Below, piece by piece: positions 14,901-23,706 of a DNA stretch of 64,000 nucleotides. Every line of letters starts with the position of its first letter. Position 1 is the stretch's first letter. The position numbers and the translations under genes were made by a program. The notes under the pieces were generated by a model. It searched no databases and was not told the DNA's origin. It saw nothing but the letters and a program-made list of their open reading frames with translations. The DNA comes from Crocinitomicaceae bacterium (GTDB lineage: Bacteria; Bacteroidota; Bacteroidia; Flavobacteriales_D; Crocinitomicaceae): the NCBI GenBank assembly GCA_020436025.1, contig JAGQYP010000006.1, forward strand, positions 1-64,000, given 5' to 3'.

Positions 14901-14960
14901 ATAGTCAATTAGTTTCAATCTTAAAAGTCCGTTTGTTAATACTCAAACGGACTTTTTTTT
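14848..14960 (+). promoter_or_regulatory. Putative cysteine-responsive transcription attenuator
   Basis: Three alternative pairings. Pause hairpin 1:2 is TTTGTTGG (14848-14855) with CCAA (14875-14878) and CAAA (14882-14885), enclosing GAACC (14858-14862)/GGTTC (14870-14874). Antiterminator 2:3 is TAGCAAATGGA (14879-14889) with TCCGTTTGTTA (14928-14938), 11 pairs including two G-U. Terminator 3:4 is 14923-14935 with 14944-14956. Region 1 overlaps the third Cys codon and region 2 the end of the ORF, so stalling at Cys would favour 2:3, while completed translation would cover region 2 and permit termination. Confidence 0.6.
14923..14960 (+). terminator. Strong rho-independent terminator (attenuator 3:4 stem)
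   Basis: AAAAGTCCGTTTG (14923-14935) pairs perfectly with CAAACGGACTTTT (14944-14956) across an 8-base loop; eight T residues occupy 14953-14960. It lies between cysN and the sulfite reductase gene, so it either ends the cysN transcript or acts as the conditional arm of the attenuator. Confidence 0.9.
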
Positions 14961-14980
14961 ACCCAAAAAAAGAAGAAGAT

Positions 14981-15002
14981 CCCTTCGGCTACCGCTCAGG
15001 GC
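14981..15002. repeat. REP-like half palindrome
   Basis: CCCTTCGGCTACCGCTCAGG core with CCCT/AGGG ends. It belongs with the copies at 13085-13106 and 61047-61066. It is followed by three iterations of GAACTTA (about 15010-15032) ending at the sulfite reductase start. Confidence 0.6.
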
Positions 15003-15035
15003 AACGCTTAGAACTTAGAACTTAGAACTTAAATT

Positions 15036-16223
15036 ATGCAAAGTTTTAGAACAGAATTAGAAAATCCAGTCGTTGAAAAAGACATTTTAGAACTGGAAAA
15101 AAAGATCCTCCTTTTCAAAGAGGGGAAAATAGATGAAGAAAAATTTAGAAGCCTAAGATTGGCACGTGGAGTCTATGGTCAAAGACAACCAGGTGTTCAA
15201 ATGATTCGAATTAAACTGCCTTATGGGAAAGTGACCTCTAAGCAGTTACGAAGAATTTCAGATGTGGCTGACGAATATTCGACGGGTCGATTACACATTA
15301 CAACTCGCCAAGATATTCAAATCCACCATGTGAGTTTGGATCGCACTCCTCAGCTTTGGGCAGAGTTGGAAAAAGACGATATTACCCTTCGTGAGGCTTG
15401 TGGAAATACGGTTCGAAACGTCACTGCGAGTCCGACTGCCGGAGTAGACCCAAACGAAGCATTTGATGTGACTCCCTATGCGGATGCCGTTTTCAATTAC
15501 TTTTTACGAAATCCATTTTGCCAGGAAATGGGTCGAAAATTCAAGATTTCTTTTTCTGGAAGCGAAGAGGATACGGCTTTGGCCTACATGCATGATCTTG
15601 GGTTTATTGCCAAAGTTCAACTGAAAGAAGGAAAAAAAATTCACGGATTCAAAGTTTTACTTGCAGGTGGTTTAGGTTCCCAACCTCGATTAGGTGATGT
15701 GGTTCAAGAGTTTCTCGAAGCTGATCAATTGATTCCCTTTATCGAAGGAGTTTTAAGGGTTTATGATCGCCATGGAGAACGATCTAATCGAAACAAAGCG
15801 AGAGTCAAGTTTTTGGTTAAATCGATTGGTCCAGAAGCGTTCATCGAATTGGTAGAAGCGGAAAAAAAAGCTCTTTATCAGCAATCCTACCCTATACAAT
15901 ATTTGGAGTCTGAAACGAAAATAGCGCTTCATTCTGCACCAACAATTCGAATAGACAATGATCCTCTTTTTGAGATTTGGAAGAAAACAAATGTACTTCC
16001 TCAGAAACAAAAAGGATTGGTAAGCATTGGTGTTCGCGTGCCTTTGGGAGATTTCTATACAGATCAAGCTCGTGACCTGGCTGAACTGATTGCGAACTAT
16101 TCAGGAGATGAAATTCGATTTACCCTGCGCCAGGATCTTCTAATTCGAGATGTTCCGGAAGAATCCATTTCATTTTTTTTATCAAGAACTCAAAAAGCTG
16201 AATTTAGCCAGTCCGGGATTTGA
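15036..16223 (+). CDS. Sulfite/nitrite reductase, N-terminal part (frameshifted gene)
   Basis: The first 380 or so residues of a siroheme [4Fe-4S] sulfite/nitrite reductase: ferredoxin-like half-domain with GVYGQRQPGVQMIRIKLPYG near 46-65, TGRLHITTRQDIQIHH near 88-103 (substrate and siroheme Arg/Lys set), and ACGNTVRNVTASPTAG near 128-143. The reading frame is lost at a run of eight T at 16173-16180, and the translation ends in unrelated residues. Read with seven T, the frame joins the following ORF into a 701-residue protein of normal length. Setting and partners point to assimilatory sulfite reduction rather than nitrite. Confidence 0.88.
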   Translation: MQSFRTELENPVVEKDILELEKKILLFKEGKIDEEKFRSLRLARGVYGQRQPGVQMIRIKLPYGKVTSKQLRRISDVADEYSTGRLHITTRQDIQIHHVSLDRTPQLWAELEKDDITLREACGNTVRNVTASPTAGVDPNEAFDVTPYADAVFNYFLRNPFCQEMGRKFKISFSGSEEDTALAYMHDLGFIAKVQLKEGKKIHGFKVLLAGGLGSQPRLGDVVQEFLEADQLIPFIEGVLRVYDRHGERSNRNKARVKFLVKSIGPEAFIELVEAEKKALYQQSYPIQYLESETKIALHSAPTIRIDNDPLFEIWKKTNVLPQKQKGLVSIGVRVPLGDFYTDQARDLAELIANYSGDEIRFTLRQDLLIRDVPEESISFFLSRTQKAEFSQSGI

Positions 16224-17142
16224 ATCTACTTTGGATATTACGGCTTGTCCGGGAACAGATACTTGTAATTTAGGAATCGCTAGTTCAACCGGAATTACAA
16301 AAGAACTTAGTGAAATCATTCAAAACGAATATCCTGAATTCATTTCGAATAAAGATTTGACTATCAAAATCTCTGGATGCATGAATTCTTGTGGTCAACA
16401 TTCCATGGCTCCAATAGGTTTTCAAGGGATGTCGATCAAAGTGGATCAGAAATTAGCTCCCGCTCTACAGGTTTTACTCGGAGGAGGAAACTTAGGAAAT
16501 GGAAATGGAAGATTCGCTGATAAAGTGATCAAAATCCCAAGTAAAAGAGGTCAGCAAGCACTTCGCATTTTACTGGATGATTATGTCGAAAATGGGAAAG
16601 AACAGGTGTTTCATGAATATTATGATCATCAGGGTAAAGCTTATTTCTACGAGTTACTGAAAGATCTGTCTATTACGGATAATCTAGTGGAGGATGATTT
16701 TGTGGATTGGGGTCATGACAAATCCTACATCCAAGCGATTGGAATAGGAGAATGTGCTGGCGTGGTGATAGATTTAGTGGCTACTCTATTTTTTGAATCC
16801 GAAGAAAAGCTTTTGTTAGCCAAAGACAACTTGAATTCAAATCAGTGGGGAGATAGTATTTATCACTCCTATGCTTCCATCATCAATTCTGCCAAGGCAC
16901 TTTTGAGTTTGGAACAGAAGAAAACAAACTCTTACGCGAAAATTATAGAGGATTTTCAAACTGAATTTGTAGCTACAAAAAAAATCAAATTGGCGATCAG
17001 TTTTCAGGAATTTGTATACCAGATAAAGGAAAATGAACCATCCATTGAATTCGCCTACAGTTTTTTTGAAGATGCAGAGAATTTTTACAAACAAGTCGAC
17101 CAATACCGACTTAAAAATTTACAAAATGAGAACTCAAAATAA
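16150..17142 (+). CDS. Sulfite/nitrite reductase, C-terminal part (frameshifted gene)
   Basis: Continuation of the reductase from about 16180 in the +1 frame; the apparent ATG at 16150 precedes the true junction and is not a start. The cluster and siroheme ligands are here: CPGTDTC and SGCMNSCGQHS (Cys-x5-Cys and Cys-x3-Cys), followed by the second half-domain. The last 150 residues are a helical extension of the HEPN-like type found on flavobacterial members, of unknown function. It overlaps the SumT gene by 17 bases, consistent with co-expression of the enzyme and its siroheme cofactor pathway. Confidence 0.85.
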   Translation: MFRKNPFHFFYQELKKLNLASPGFESTLDITACPGTDTCNLGIASSTGITKELSEIIQNEYPEFISNKDLTIKISGCMNSCGQHSMAPIGFQGMSIKVDQKLAPALQVLLGGGNLGNGNGRFADKVIKIPSKRGQQALRILLDDYVENGKEQVFHEYYDHQGKAYFYELLKDLSITDNLVEDDFVDWGHDKSYIQAIGIGECAGVVIDLVATLFFESEEKLLLAKDNLNSNQWGDSIYHSYASIINSAKALLSLEQKKTNSYAKIIEDFQTEFVATKKIKLAISFQEFVYQIKENEPSIEFAYSFFEDAENFYKQVDQYRLKNLQNENSK

Positions 17143-17914
17143 ATTATTTACTCTTGTTGGCGCTGGGCCAGGCGATCCTGAATTGATCAGCATAAAAGGA
17201 ATAAAAGCACTCAATACTGCAGATGTTGTTTTGTACGATGCATTGGTCGACACCTCCCTACTCGATCACGCGCCAAGAGCCAAAAAGATATTTGTAGGCA
17301 AAAGATTGGGGTATAAAAAATACAATCAAGAAGAGATTAATACATTGATTGTTCAATCTGCTTTTAATTATGGGCATGTGGTCCGACTAAAAGGAGGTGA
17401 CCCATTCATTTTCGGTCGTGGATCAGAAGAAATCGAATACGCTGAAAATTTTGGTATTCCCACTGCAATTGTTCCTGGAATAAGCTCCGCAACATCCGTT
17501 CCCGCCTCCTTGGGGATTTCTCCCACCAAAAGAGGAGTTTCGGAAAGCTATTGGATCATTACAGGCACCACAAAAACGGGAAGTTTAAGTGAAGACATCG
17601 CCCTGGCCGCTCAATCAACCGCTACAGTTGGCATCTTGATGGGCATGAGTAAACTTTTAGAAATTGTCAAACTCTTCCAACAAAATGGAAAAGGTGAAAC
17701 TCCGGTAGCAATCATCCAAAACGGAACATTAGCAAATGAAAGATCAGGTATAGGAACGATCAACACGATTGTAGAAGTTGTCAATCAAAAACAACTCTCC
17801 AACCCCGCCCTAATCATCATCGGCGAAACAGTAGCTGAAAGCCACAAACTAAAAGACTACCTTAAAAATATAGAGCTCAAACCACAACCAACCATTCTAC
17901 ATTCTACACTCTAA
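17126..17914 (+). CDS. cobA: Uroporphyrinogen-III C-methyltransferase (SumT)
   Basis: A 262-residue SAM-dependent methyltransferase that converts uroporphyrinogen III to precorrin-2, the first committed step to siroheme. Diagnostic motifs: TLVGAGPGDPELISIKG near residue 9, DVVLYDALV, VRLKGGDPFIFGRGSEE and the VPGISSATSVPASLGI segment. The ATG at 17126 gives the family N-terminus; an earlier ATG at 17033 lies inside the reductase gene and is rejected. It supplies siroheme for the reductase encoded just upstream. Confidence 0.93.
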   Translation: MRTQNKLFTLVGAGPGDPELISIKGIKALNTADVVLYDALVDTSLLDHAPRAKKIFVGKRLGYKKYNQEEINTLIVQSAFNYGHVVRLKGGDPFIFGRGSEEIEYAENFGIPTAIVPGISSATSVPASLGISPTKRGVSESYWIITGTTKTGSLSEDIALAAQSTATVGILMGMSKLLEIVKLFQQNGKGETPVAIIQNGTLANERSGIGTINTIVEVVNQKQLSNPALIIIGETVAESHKLKDYLKNIELKPQPTILHSTL

Positions 17915-17947
17915 ATTCATAATTCTACATTCTTAATTCCTAATTCA
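17915..17947. repeat. Iterated TTCTACATTC/TAATTC words
   Basis: Short spacer between the SumT and dehydrogenase genes made of degenerate TTCTACATTC and AATTC words, which begin already in the last codons of the SumT gene. Confidence 0.45.
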
Positions 17948-18523
17948 ATGAATTCCCTCTATCCCATATTTCTAAAAACAGAAAAGCTCAACATCCTCAT
18001 TATTGGAGGAGGAAAAGTGGGACTGGAAAAACTAAGCTTTCTGTTGAAATCAAGTCCTGAGGCAAATGTGGAAGTCATCAGTATGGAATTTCACAATGAA
18101 ATAAAGGAACTCGCTCATCAACATAAAATTAAACTGACTCATAGAGCATTCAGGAAAAAAGATTTAAAAAATAGATCGATTGTGATATCTGCTACAAACG
18201 ATGCACAAAAAAACAAGGAAATTCATCACTTGGCGAAAAAGAAAAGAATATTAATTAATGTAGCAGACACACCAGAATTATGTGATTTCTATCTAGGTGG
18301 AATCGTTACCAAAGGTCATGTGAAAATCGCTATTTCAACTGGAGGAAAATCGCCCACAACGGCTAAAAGAATGCGCCAATTTTTTGAAGAAGTCATTCCA
18401 GAAAATATGAATGAAATGGTAGAGAATTTAAATACCTACAGAAACTCAATCAAAGGGGATTTTGCAACCAAAGTTTCTCAATTAAATGAATTAACTAAAA
18501 GTCTAATAAATAAACAATCATGA
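17948..18523 (+). CDS. Precorrin-2 dehydrogenase / siroheme ferrochelatase-type protein
   Basis: A 191-residue protein matching the N-terminal half of CysG and Met8/SirC: YPIFLKTEKLNILIIGGGKVG (Rossmann NAD motif GGGKVG), VISATND, INVADTPELCDFYLGGIV with the catalytic Asp, and AISTGGKSPTTAKRMR. It oxidises precorrin-2 to sirohydrochlorin with NAD+ and, in Met8-type proteins, also inserts iron. No separate ferrochelatase (SirB) is in the window, so both activities may reside here (inference). Its stop overlaps the next start by four bases. Confidence 0.9.
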   Translation: MNSLYPIFLKTEKLNILIIGGGKVGLEKLSFLLKSSPEANVEVISMEFHNEIKELAHQHKIKLTHRAFRKKDLKNRSIVISATNDAQKNKEIHHLAKKKRILINVADTPELCDFYLGGIVTKGHVKIAISTGGKSPTTAKRMRQFFEEVIPENMNEMVENLNTYRNSIKGDFATKVSQLNELTKSLINKQS

Positions 18524-19572
18524 TTCAAACAGATGTCTTAATTATCGGAGCAGGCCCTGTGGGAATGTTCACCGTGTTCGAAGCCGGACTACTCAAGCTT
18601 AGATGTCATCTCATTGACGCATTACCTCAACCCGGTGGCCAATGTGCTGAAATCTATCCTAAAAAACCCATTTATGATATCCCGGCTTATCCAGAAGTTT
18701 TGGCTGGTGATCTCATTACGAATCTAGCAGAACAAATTCGTCCTTTTGAACCAGGGTATACCTTGGGTGAAAGAGCGGAAACTATTGAGAAATTGGAAGA
18801 CAATAGTTTTCTGGTAACAACCAATAAAGGAGCAGTTCATCACGCCCCAGTTATTATCATTGCAGGAGGTTTGGGATCCTTTGAACCTAGAAAACCTCCC
18901 ATCCCGAATCTGGATCAATTTGAAGAAAAAGGAGTGGAGTACTTTATCAAAGATCCTGAGATTTACCGCGACAAAAAAGTGTTGATTTCCGGAGGCGGAG
19001 ATTCAGCTTTGGATTGGTCTATTTTCCTAGCTGACGTGGCAAGTGAGGTAAATTTAGTGCACCGAAGAAATGAATTCAGAGGCGCCTTGGATTCCGTTGA
19101 AAAAGTAATCGAATTATCGAAAATCGGAAAAATCAATCTCATTACTGAAGCTGAAGTGAAAGAAATTCATGGAAAAGAACATGTAGAGGCTCTTGTGATT
19201 CAAAGTAAATCAGAAGGAGAAATTTACAAAGAAGTGGATCATTTCATTCCACTATTTGGTTTAGCTCCCAAATTGGGTCCGATCGCCAACTGGGGCTTGG
19301 AAATTGATAAAAATGCTATCGTAGTCAACAATGCTTTAGATTATTCTACCAACATTCCAGGAATTTTTGCTGTGGGAGATGTCAATACCTATCCCGGTAA
19401 ATTAAAACTGATTCTATGCGGTTTTCACGAAGCAACTATTGCAGTTCAATTTGCTTATAATATCATTCACCCAGATAAAAAGTATGTGATGAAATATACA
19501 ACTGTTGGAGGTGTGGAAGGATTTGATGGAAGTGTGAAGGAAGCCAAAAAAGCGGCTATCGTAAAAGTTTAA
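18520..19572 (+). CDS. Ferredoxin-NADP reductase (thioredoxin reductase-like, type 2)
   Basis: A 350-residue flavoprotein of the YumC/ycgT-type ferredoxin-NADP reductases. FAD motif IIGAGPVGMFTVFEAG (residues 7-22), PGGQCAEIYPKKPIYDIPA typical of the group, NADPH motif ISGGGDSALDW near 157-167, and the C-terminal FAVGDVNTYPGKLKLI. It lacks the CxxC of thioredoxin reductases. Coupled to the siroheme gene by a four-base overlap, it is the likely electron donor route (NADPH to ferredoxin to sulfite reductase). A terminator closes the operon. Confidence 0.92.
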   Translation: MIQTDVLIIGAGPVGMFTVFEAGLLKLRCHLIDALPQPGGQCAEIYPKKPIYDIPAYPEVLAGDLITNLAEQIRPFEPGYTLGERAETIEKLEDNSFLVTTNKGAVHHAPVIIIAGGLGSFEPRKPPIPNLDQFEEKGVEYFIKDPEIYRDKKVLISGGGDSALDWSIFLADVASEVNLVHRRNEFRGALDSVEKVIELSKIGKINLITEAEVKEIHGKEHVEALVIQSKSEGEIYKEVDHFIPLFGLAPKLGPIANWGLEIDKNAIVVNNALDYSTNIPGIFAVGDVNTYPGKLKLILCGFHEATIAVQFAYNIIHPDKKYVMKYTTVGGVEGFDGSVKEAKKAAIVKV

Positions 19573-19578
19573 TCAAAA

Positions 19579-19602
19579 AAAGGGAGTCGTTTGACTCCCT
19601 TT
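19579..19602. terminator. Bidirectional terminator between sulfate operon and protease gene
   Basis: AAAGGGAGTC (19579-19588) pairs with GACTCCCTTT (19593-19602) across GTTT. A- and T-rich flanks let it serve both converging transcripts. Confidence 0.85.
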
Positions 19603-19623
19603 CTATATTCAAATATATACTGA

Positions 19624-22600
19624 TTATTGTTTGATCAGCTTCACTATTTTAAGATCGCTATCATTTCGAACTTTCATGATGTACACCCCTTGAGCCTCAT
19701 TCGTAAGATCCAAGTTGATTTCCATTTCACCATTCAATTCTTTTTTGTATACGATTCTTCCTCTGTCATCTGTGATTTCCATATTGCTGAACAAATTCAT
19801 CCCAGTGAATTTCACAATATATTTTCCATCTGATGGGTTCGGATAGATGGAAATTGAATTCTCCTCATTTTCCCCTATTCCTACTCCAGTGATCGTCTCA
19901 CAAGGTGAAGTCACCTCACAGTTCCCGTCTACAGTTGAAGTCACAATAACTGCATAGCTTCCATTTGCTGTAGCCGTATAACTTTGATTTGTTTCTCCAG
20001 CTATCAAAGCATTTCCATTGTTACAATCGATCCATTGGTAAGTTGCTTGTGAACTTTGGTTTGACGACAAAGTAAATCCACTAACAGAAACTGAGAAACT
20101 CAAAGAAACAACCGTTGCATTGGTATTAATCGTTGAATCACATCCGTTTTGGTCTGTCAACACAGTTGTATTTGAAGCAGTCGTTGTCGTATTCGATCCA
20201 TCAGGGAAAGTATAAGTATCCCCATTACAGAAAGTCGCATTGACTGTTCCATTGTAAGGAGTAAATACATTCACCGTAATTGGCTCACAAGATGCTGAAG
20301 TTCCAACGCATCCACCAGTTCCTCTTACATAGTAAGTTGTTGTAGCGGTTGGATTCACATTTACTGTTGTTCCAGTTCCTACAGAAGTACCTCCACAAGA
20401 TCCGGAGTACCATTCCCAATCTGTTGCGTCATTCAAGTTACCTGAAGTGATTGAAAGTGTAGATAATCCATTTGGACATACATTTGTTGCAGTAGCAGAT
20501 AAAGTTGGAGTTGAAGCTTGGTTACATACCCCAAGACAAATTGCCAATCCCCAAGAATCCAGTGATCCACCATCTTGATTTGCTCCATCTGAAACAGTAA
20601 GTGTCCAAGTTCCGTTAGGATCTTCTCCATTGAAAGCACTTAAGGCATCCACTGGTTGATAGGTTCCTCCACCAACTGGTGGACAAGGTAAAGCTCCCGG
20701 TGTCGCTCCATCATCAAAATTCAAATCCCAATCATTCTCATTATTACAAACGGCATCAAATAAAGTAACCGTAGTATTTGAAGGAGAAGTTAATGTAATG
20801 GTAATATCACTGATCCAAGTATGTTGACCAATCAAATCTACCACATCCAAATCTTGAATTGTTCCAGTTGCTCCGGAAATAACCAATGTGGAAGTTACCG
20901 TTGGTGTACCTGAAGCAGAAATAGTTTTCGGTACATCTGTACTTGCATAAGTATTACATGTGCTTGTTTCGAATGAGAAACTTGCAGATGCTGGTGCAGT
21001 CGAACATGAATTATAAGCAGTAACTCTCCAGTAATACATCGTACTTGAAGAAAGCCCTGATTCAACATATGAATTCGTAGTTAATCCTGTTGGATTGGAA
21101 ACGATTGTAGAGAATCCCGCGTCAGTTGCAATCTCAACATCATAAGTGGCTCCCGGACCTGCGTCTGTCCACTGGAAGTTGATTGGAGAAGAAACTCCTG
21201 TCTGACCATCCGTTGGATAAGTTAATGTTACTGCACTCAAAGAACCAGCGGATACTGTTAAAGTAAGCGCTAACTGCTTAGTTCCAGATGTTGAATTTCC
21301 TTCTAACGTCAAATTGTAAACCCCGGGAGTTACACCTGCAGTTCCAGAAATTGTTAATGTAGAAGTTCCTGCTGGAGTTACTGGATTTGTCGAAAACCCT
21401 GCTGTTGCTCCACCTGGCAAACCAGTTACAGAAAGCGTCACATTATCATTGTATCCACCGATGCTACCTACATCAATTGTGTACTGTGCATTAACACCTT
21501 GACAAACTGTTTGACTTGGTGCAGTACAAGCTAAAGTATAATCAAATGTTGCTCCTTGAATCGTAAAGTTATTATCTGATACGTCAAAGAAAGTTCCGTT
21601 TTGGGCCATTACCATAACTCTACAGTTTGGAGATGGAGTATTTGGAACAGTTACCGTATACGATCCAATATTTGGCACATCATCCGCTAACTGAGTTGGG
21701 TAAGTTTGTCCACCATCAATCGATAGGAAAATATCCACATTCTGACAGTTTACATTGGCATTTGTAGTATTCGCTACGTTCCAAGTTACTGTTTCTGTAG
21801 TTAGTGCATTCCAAGTAATACCTGTCGCATTTGGATAAGTCACAATGAAAGGACCTGCAGTTGCATCTGTGTTCATTGAGATGTCTGCGTGATCTGTACA
21901 ACCCCCGCCTGCCGCTTGATCTCTAACCGTTACTCTAAAATCCATTGCTCTGGATACGGAGGGAGTAACCTCCCAAGTTGGAGTTAAGTTCCCCGCATTA
22001 ACAGAAGTTAGATTTGGAAAATATCTTGTTGGACTCGTAACTGGACTATTAGATCTGTAATTTGGTCCTGTTGTAGATGAAGCTACTGGAGCCTGAGTTG
22101 AAATCTCATTATCCATCTGCTCCCAACAATATAACAATGTATTCCCATCAGGATCTGTTGCTGTACAAGTTAATGCAAATGGAGTGTTGGCAGGAACATA
22201 AAAACTTGTTGTAGTAGTTGTAATAATCGGAGGATTATTGGACAATGAAGTCACCACTGGACAAGAAGTACTCATGATATGCGCATCCATCTCTTGTAAA
22301 GAAATTCCATGAAAATGATCATCAGAATTACTTTGAACATCAGGAGGACAAATACCAGCATAGGCCATGATTGTTGAACCTGATCCTGGCTCAACCGCCG
22401 TACCATTGTTTCTGTTACCACCACATGAATTATTAAAAGTGTGGTTACATCCAAACTGATGCCCCATTTCGTGAGCAACATAATCAATATCGAATGGGTC
22501 TCCCACTGGTGCAGCAGAACCAGTAACTCCTCTTCCTTTAGATCCGTTGTTACATACAACACCTAATCCAGCTAATCCACCAGAGTTGGTTCCAAATACG

Positions 22601-23493
22601 TGTCCGATATCATAATTTGCTGATCCAATTTGAGAATCACAAGTCGATTGACATTGTGTAATCATGGAACCAGGATTTCCGTTTGTAAATGGATCGGATC
22701 CTGAATTTGTATAAATTATCATGCTATTGTTGGCAACAATTACCATGGTAATAGCCATGTCTCTTTCGTACACTTCATTCACACGGTTCATTGTAGTCAC
22801 CTGTGCAGAAGCAGCTTGACCAGCTGTACCTCCATGGAAAGTGGTGTACTCTCCGGTAGCACATAAGGCTAAACGATAGGTTCTCAATTGGCAATCACCA
22901 AACTGTCTTGTAACTGAAGGATCTACATCCGCTAAATCGGAATTTCCTTCGAATTCACATACAGCGTTTTTATCTGTATAGAAATCTGCTTTCCAATAAG
23001 CCATGTGGATTTGATCATTCCCATGGTAAACAGGATCAATGAAGAATTTTCCTTTTCCAGGAATCGTAATCATCGCATGAAAACCAAAAAGGGTGTAATC
23101 GATCTTCCCATGTATGTTTGGATCGTCTTCGGCAATCACATCAAAGGTTCTGATGTTCGGGAATTCTTCTTTCAATCCCTCTGCCATAGTTGTGTTGTGC
23201 AACACGCGGTATCTTCTCTGACCACCATCTGGATCAGGAATATACATGTAAACTGAACTTCCAATCCCCTGACGGTCTCTGTGTTCCGCCAATGGAAGCT
23301 TGGATTTCAATTCGTTTAGGTCAATGAGTATTTTTCTGGACTTAGTAGTGTGAATGTATTGCGGTGCTTCGCTTGTTGGCACGTAAGTTGGACTTTCTGT
23401 AAAGTAGTTTCCAACTTTTACCGAACCTTGACCGAAGACCATCGAACATAGCAAAATAGCCATGAACGAGCTCATCAAAGTAACTCTTTTCAT
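19624..23493 (-). CDS. Secreted reprolysin-like metalloprotease with T9SS sorting domain
   Basis: A 1289-residue exported protein. Order: signal peptide (1-23, ending VFGQ), a propeptide-like region, a zinc protease domain with HEMGHQFGCNHTF (HExxHxxGxxH, about 338-350) followed by an AYAGICPP met-turn region, Ig-like and fibronectin III-like modules, a proprotein convertase P-domain (about 845-990, ending LDSWGLAICLG), another Ig-like module, and a type A T9SS C-terminal domain (about 1210-1289, starting SIYPNPSDGKY). It is exported by Sec, then secreted or anchored by T9SS. The ATG at 23493 gives a proper signal peptide; the longer reading is rejected. Confidence 0.9.
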   Translation of the reverse strand: MKRVTLMSSFMAILLCSMVFGQGSVKVGNYFTESPTYVPTSEAPQYIHTTKSRKILIDLNELKSKLPLAEHRDRQGIGSSVYMYIPDPDGGQRRYRVLHNTTMAEGLKEEFPNIRTFDVIAEDDPNIHGKIDYTLFGFHAMITIPGKGKFFIDPVYHGNDQIHMAYWKADFYTDKNAVCEFEGNSDLADVDPSVTRQFGDCQLRTYRLALCATGEYTTFHGGTAGQAASAQVTTMNRVNEVYERDMAITMVIVANNSMIIYTNSGSDPFTNGNPGSMITQCQSTCDSQIGSANYDIGHVFGTNSGGLAGLGVVCNNGSKGRGVTGSAAPVGDPFDIDYVAHEMGHQFGCNHTFNNSCGGNRNNGTAVEPGSGSTIMAYAGICPPDVQSNSDDHFHGISLQEMDAHIMSTSCPVVTSLSNNPPIITTTTTSFYVPANTPFALTCTATDPDGNTLLYCWEQMDNEISTQAPVASSTTGPNYRSNSPVTSPTRYFPNLTSVNAGNLTPTWEVTPSVSRAMDFRVTVRDQAAGGGCTDHADISMNTDATAGPFIVTYPNATGITWNALTTETVTWNVANTTNANVNCQNVDIFLSIDGGQTYPTQLADDVPNIGSYTVTVPNTPSPNCRVMVMAQNGTFFDVSDNNFTIQGATFDYTLACTAPSQTVCQGVNAQYTIDVGSIGGYNDNVTLSVTGLPGGATAGFSTNPVTPAGTSTLTISGTAGVTPGVYNLTLEGNSTSGTKQLALTLTVSAGSLSAVTLTYPTDGQTGVSSPINFQWTDAGPGATYDVEIATDAGFSTIVSNPTGLTTNSYVESGLSSSTMYYWRVTAYNSCSTAPASASFSFETSTCNTYASTDVPKTISASGTPTVTSTLVISGATGTIQDLDVVDLIGQHTWISDITITLTSPSNTTVTLFDAVCNNENDWDLNFDDGATPGALPCPPVGGGTYQPVDALSAFNGEDPNGTWTLTVSDGANQDGGSLDSWGLAICLGVCNQASTPTLSATATNVCPNGLSTLSITSGNLNDATDWEWYSGSCGGTSVGTGTTVNVNPTATTTYYVRGTGGCVGTSASCEPITVNVFTPYNGTVNATFCNGDTYTFPDGSNTTTTASNTTVLTDQNGCDSTINTNATVVSLSFSVSVSGFTLSSNQSSQATYQWIDCNNGNALIAGETNQSYTATANGSYAVIVTSTVDGNCEVTSPCETITGVGIGENEENSISIYPNPSDGKYIVKFTGMNLFSNMEITDDRGRIVYKKELNGEMEINLDLTNEAQGVYIMKVRNDSDLKIVKLIKQ

Positions 23494-23706
23494 AACACTT
23501 GAATTATAAATTTTAACGGTTTTTAAGTAATCTCGCGGTAAGATACAAAACTTATCTTGTTTTGTCTGAGCCAAATATCCGCTGAAATTTGAATCCTAAT
23601 TCAAAAAAAAAGCGAAAAAAGCGGGAAATAACGGGAACTTCGATAAAATATCAAACGGTCATATCCAATTCTTATTTGTTAAAATAAGATTAGAATATGT
23701 TAAGCA

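Noticed and set aside
16150-16180. ATG at 16150 as start of a separate reductase subunit
   Set aside because: The first residues are the out-of-frame reading of the upstream gene; family alignment joins the ORFs at the T8 run.
17033-17125. Longer N-terminus of SumT from ATG 17033
   Set aside because: It lies inside the reductase reading frame and adds residues without family match; ATG 17126 gives the normal start.
22272-22562. Minus-strand ORFs in other frames of the metalloprotease
   Set aside because: They are shadows of a long, domain-rich coding sequence.
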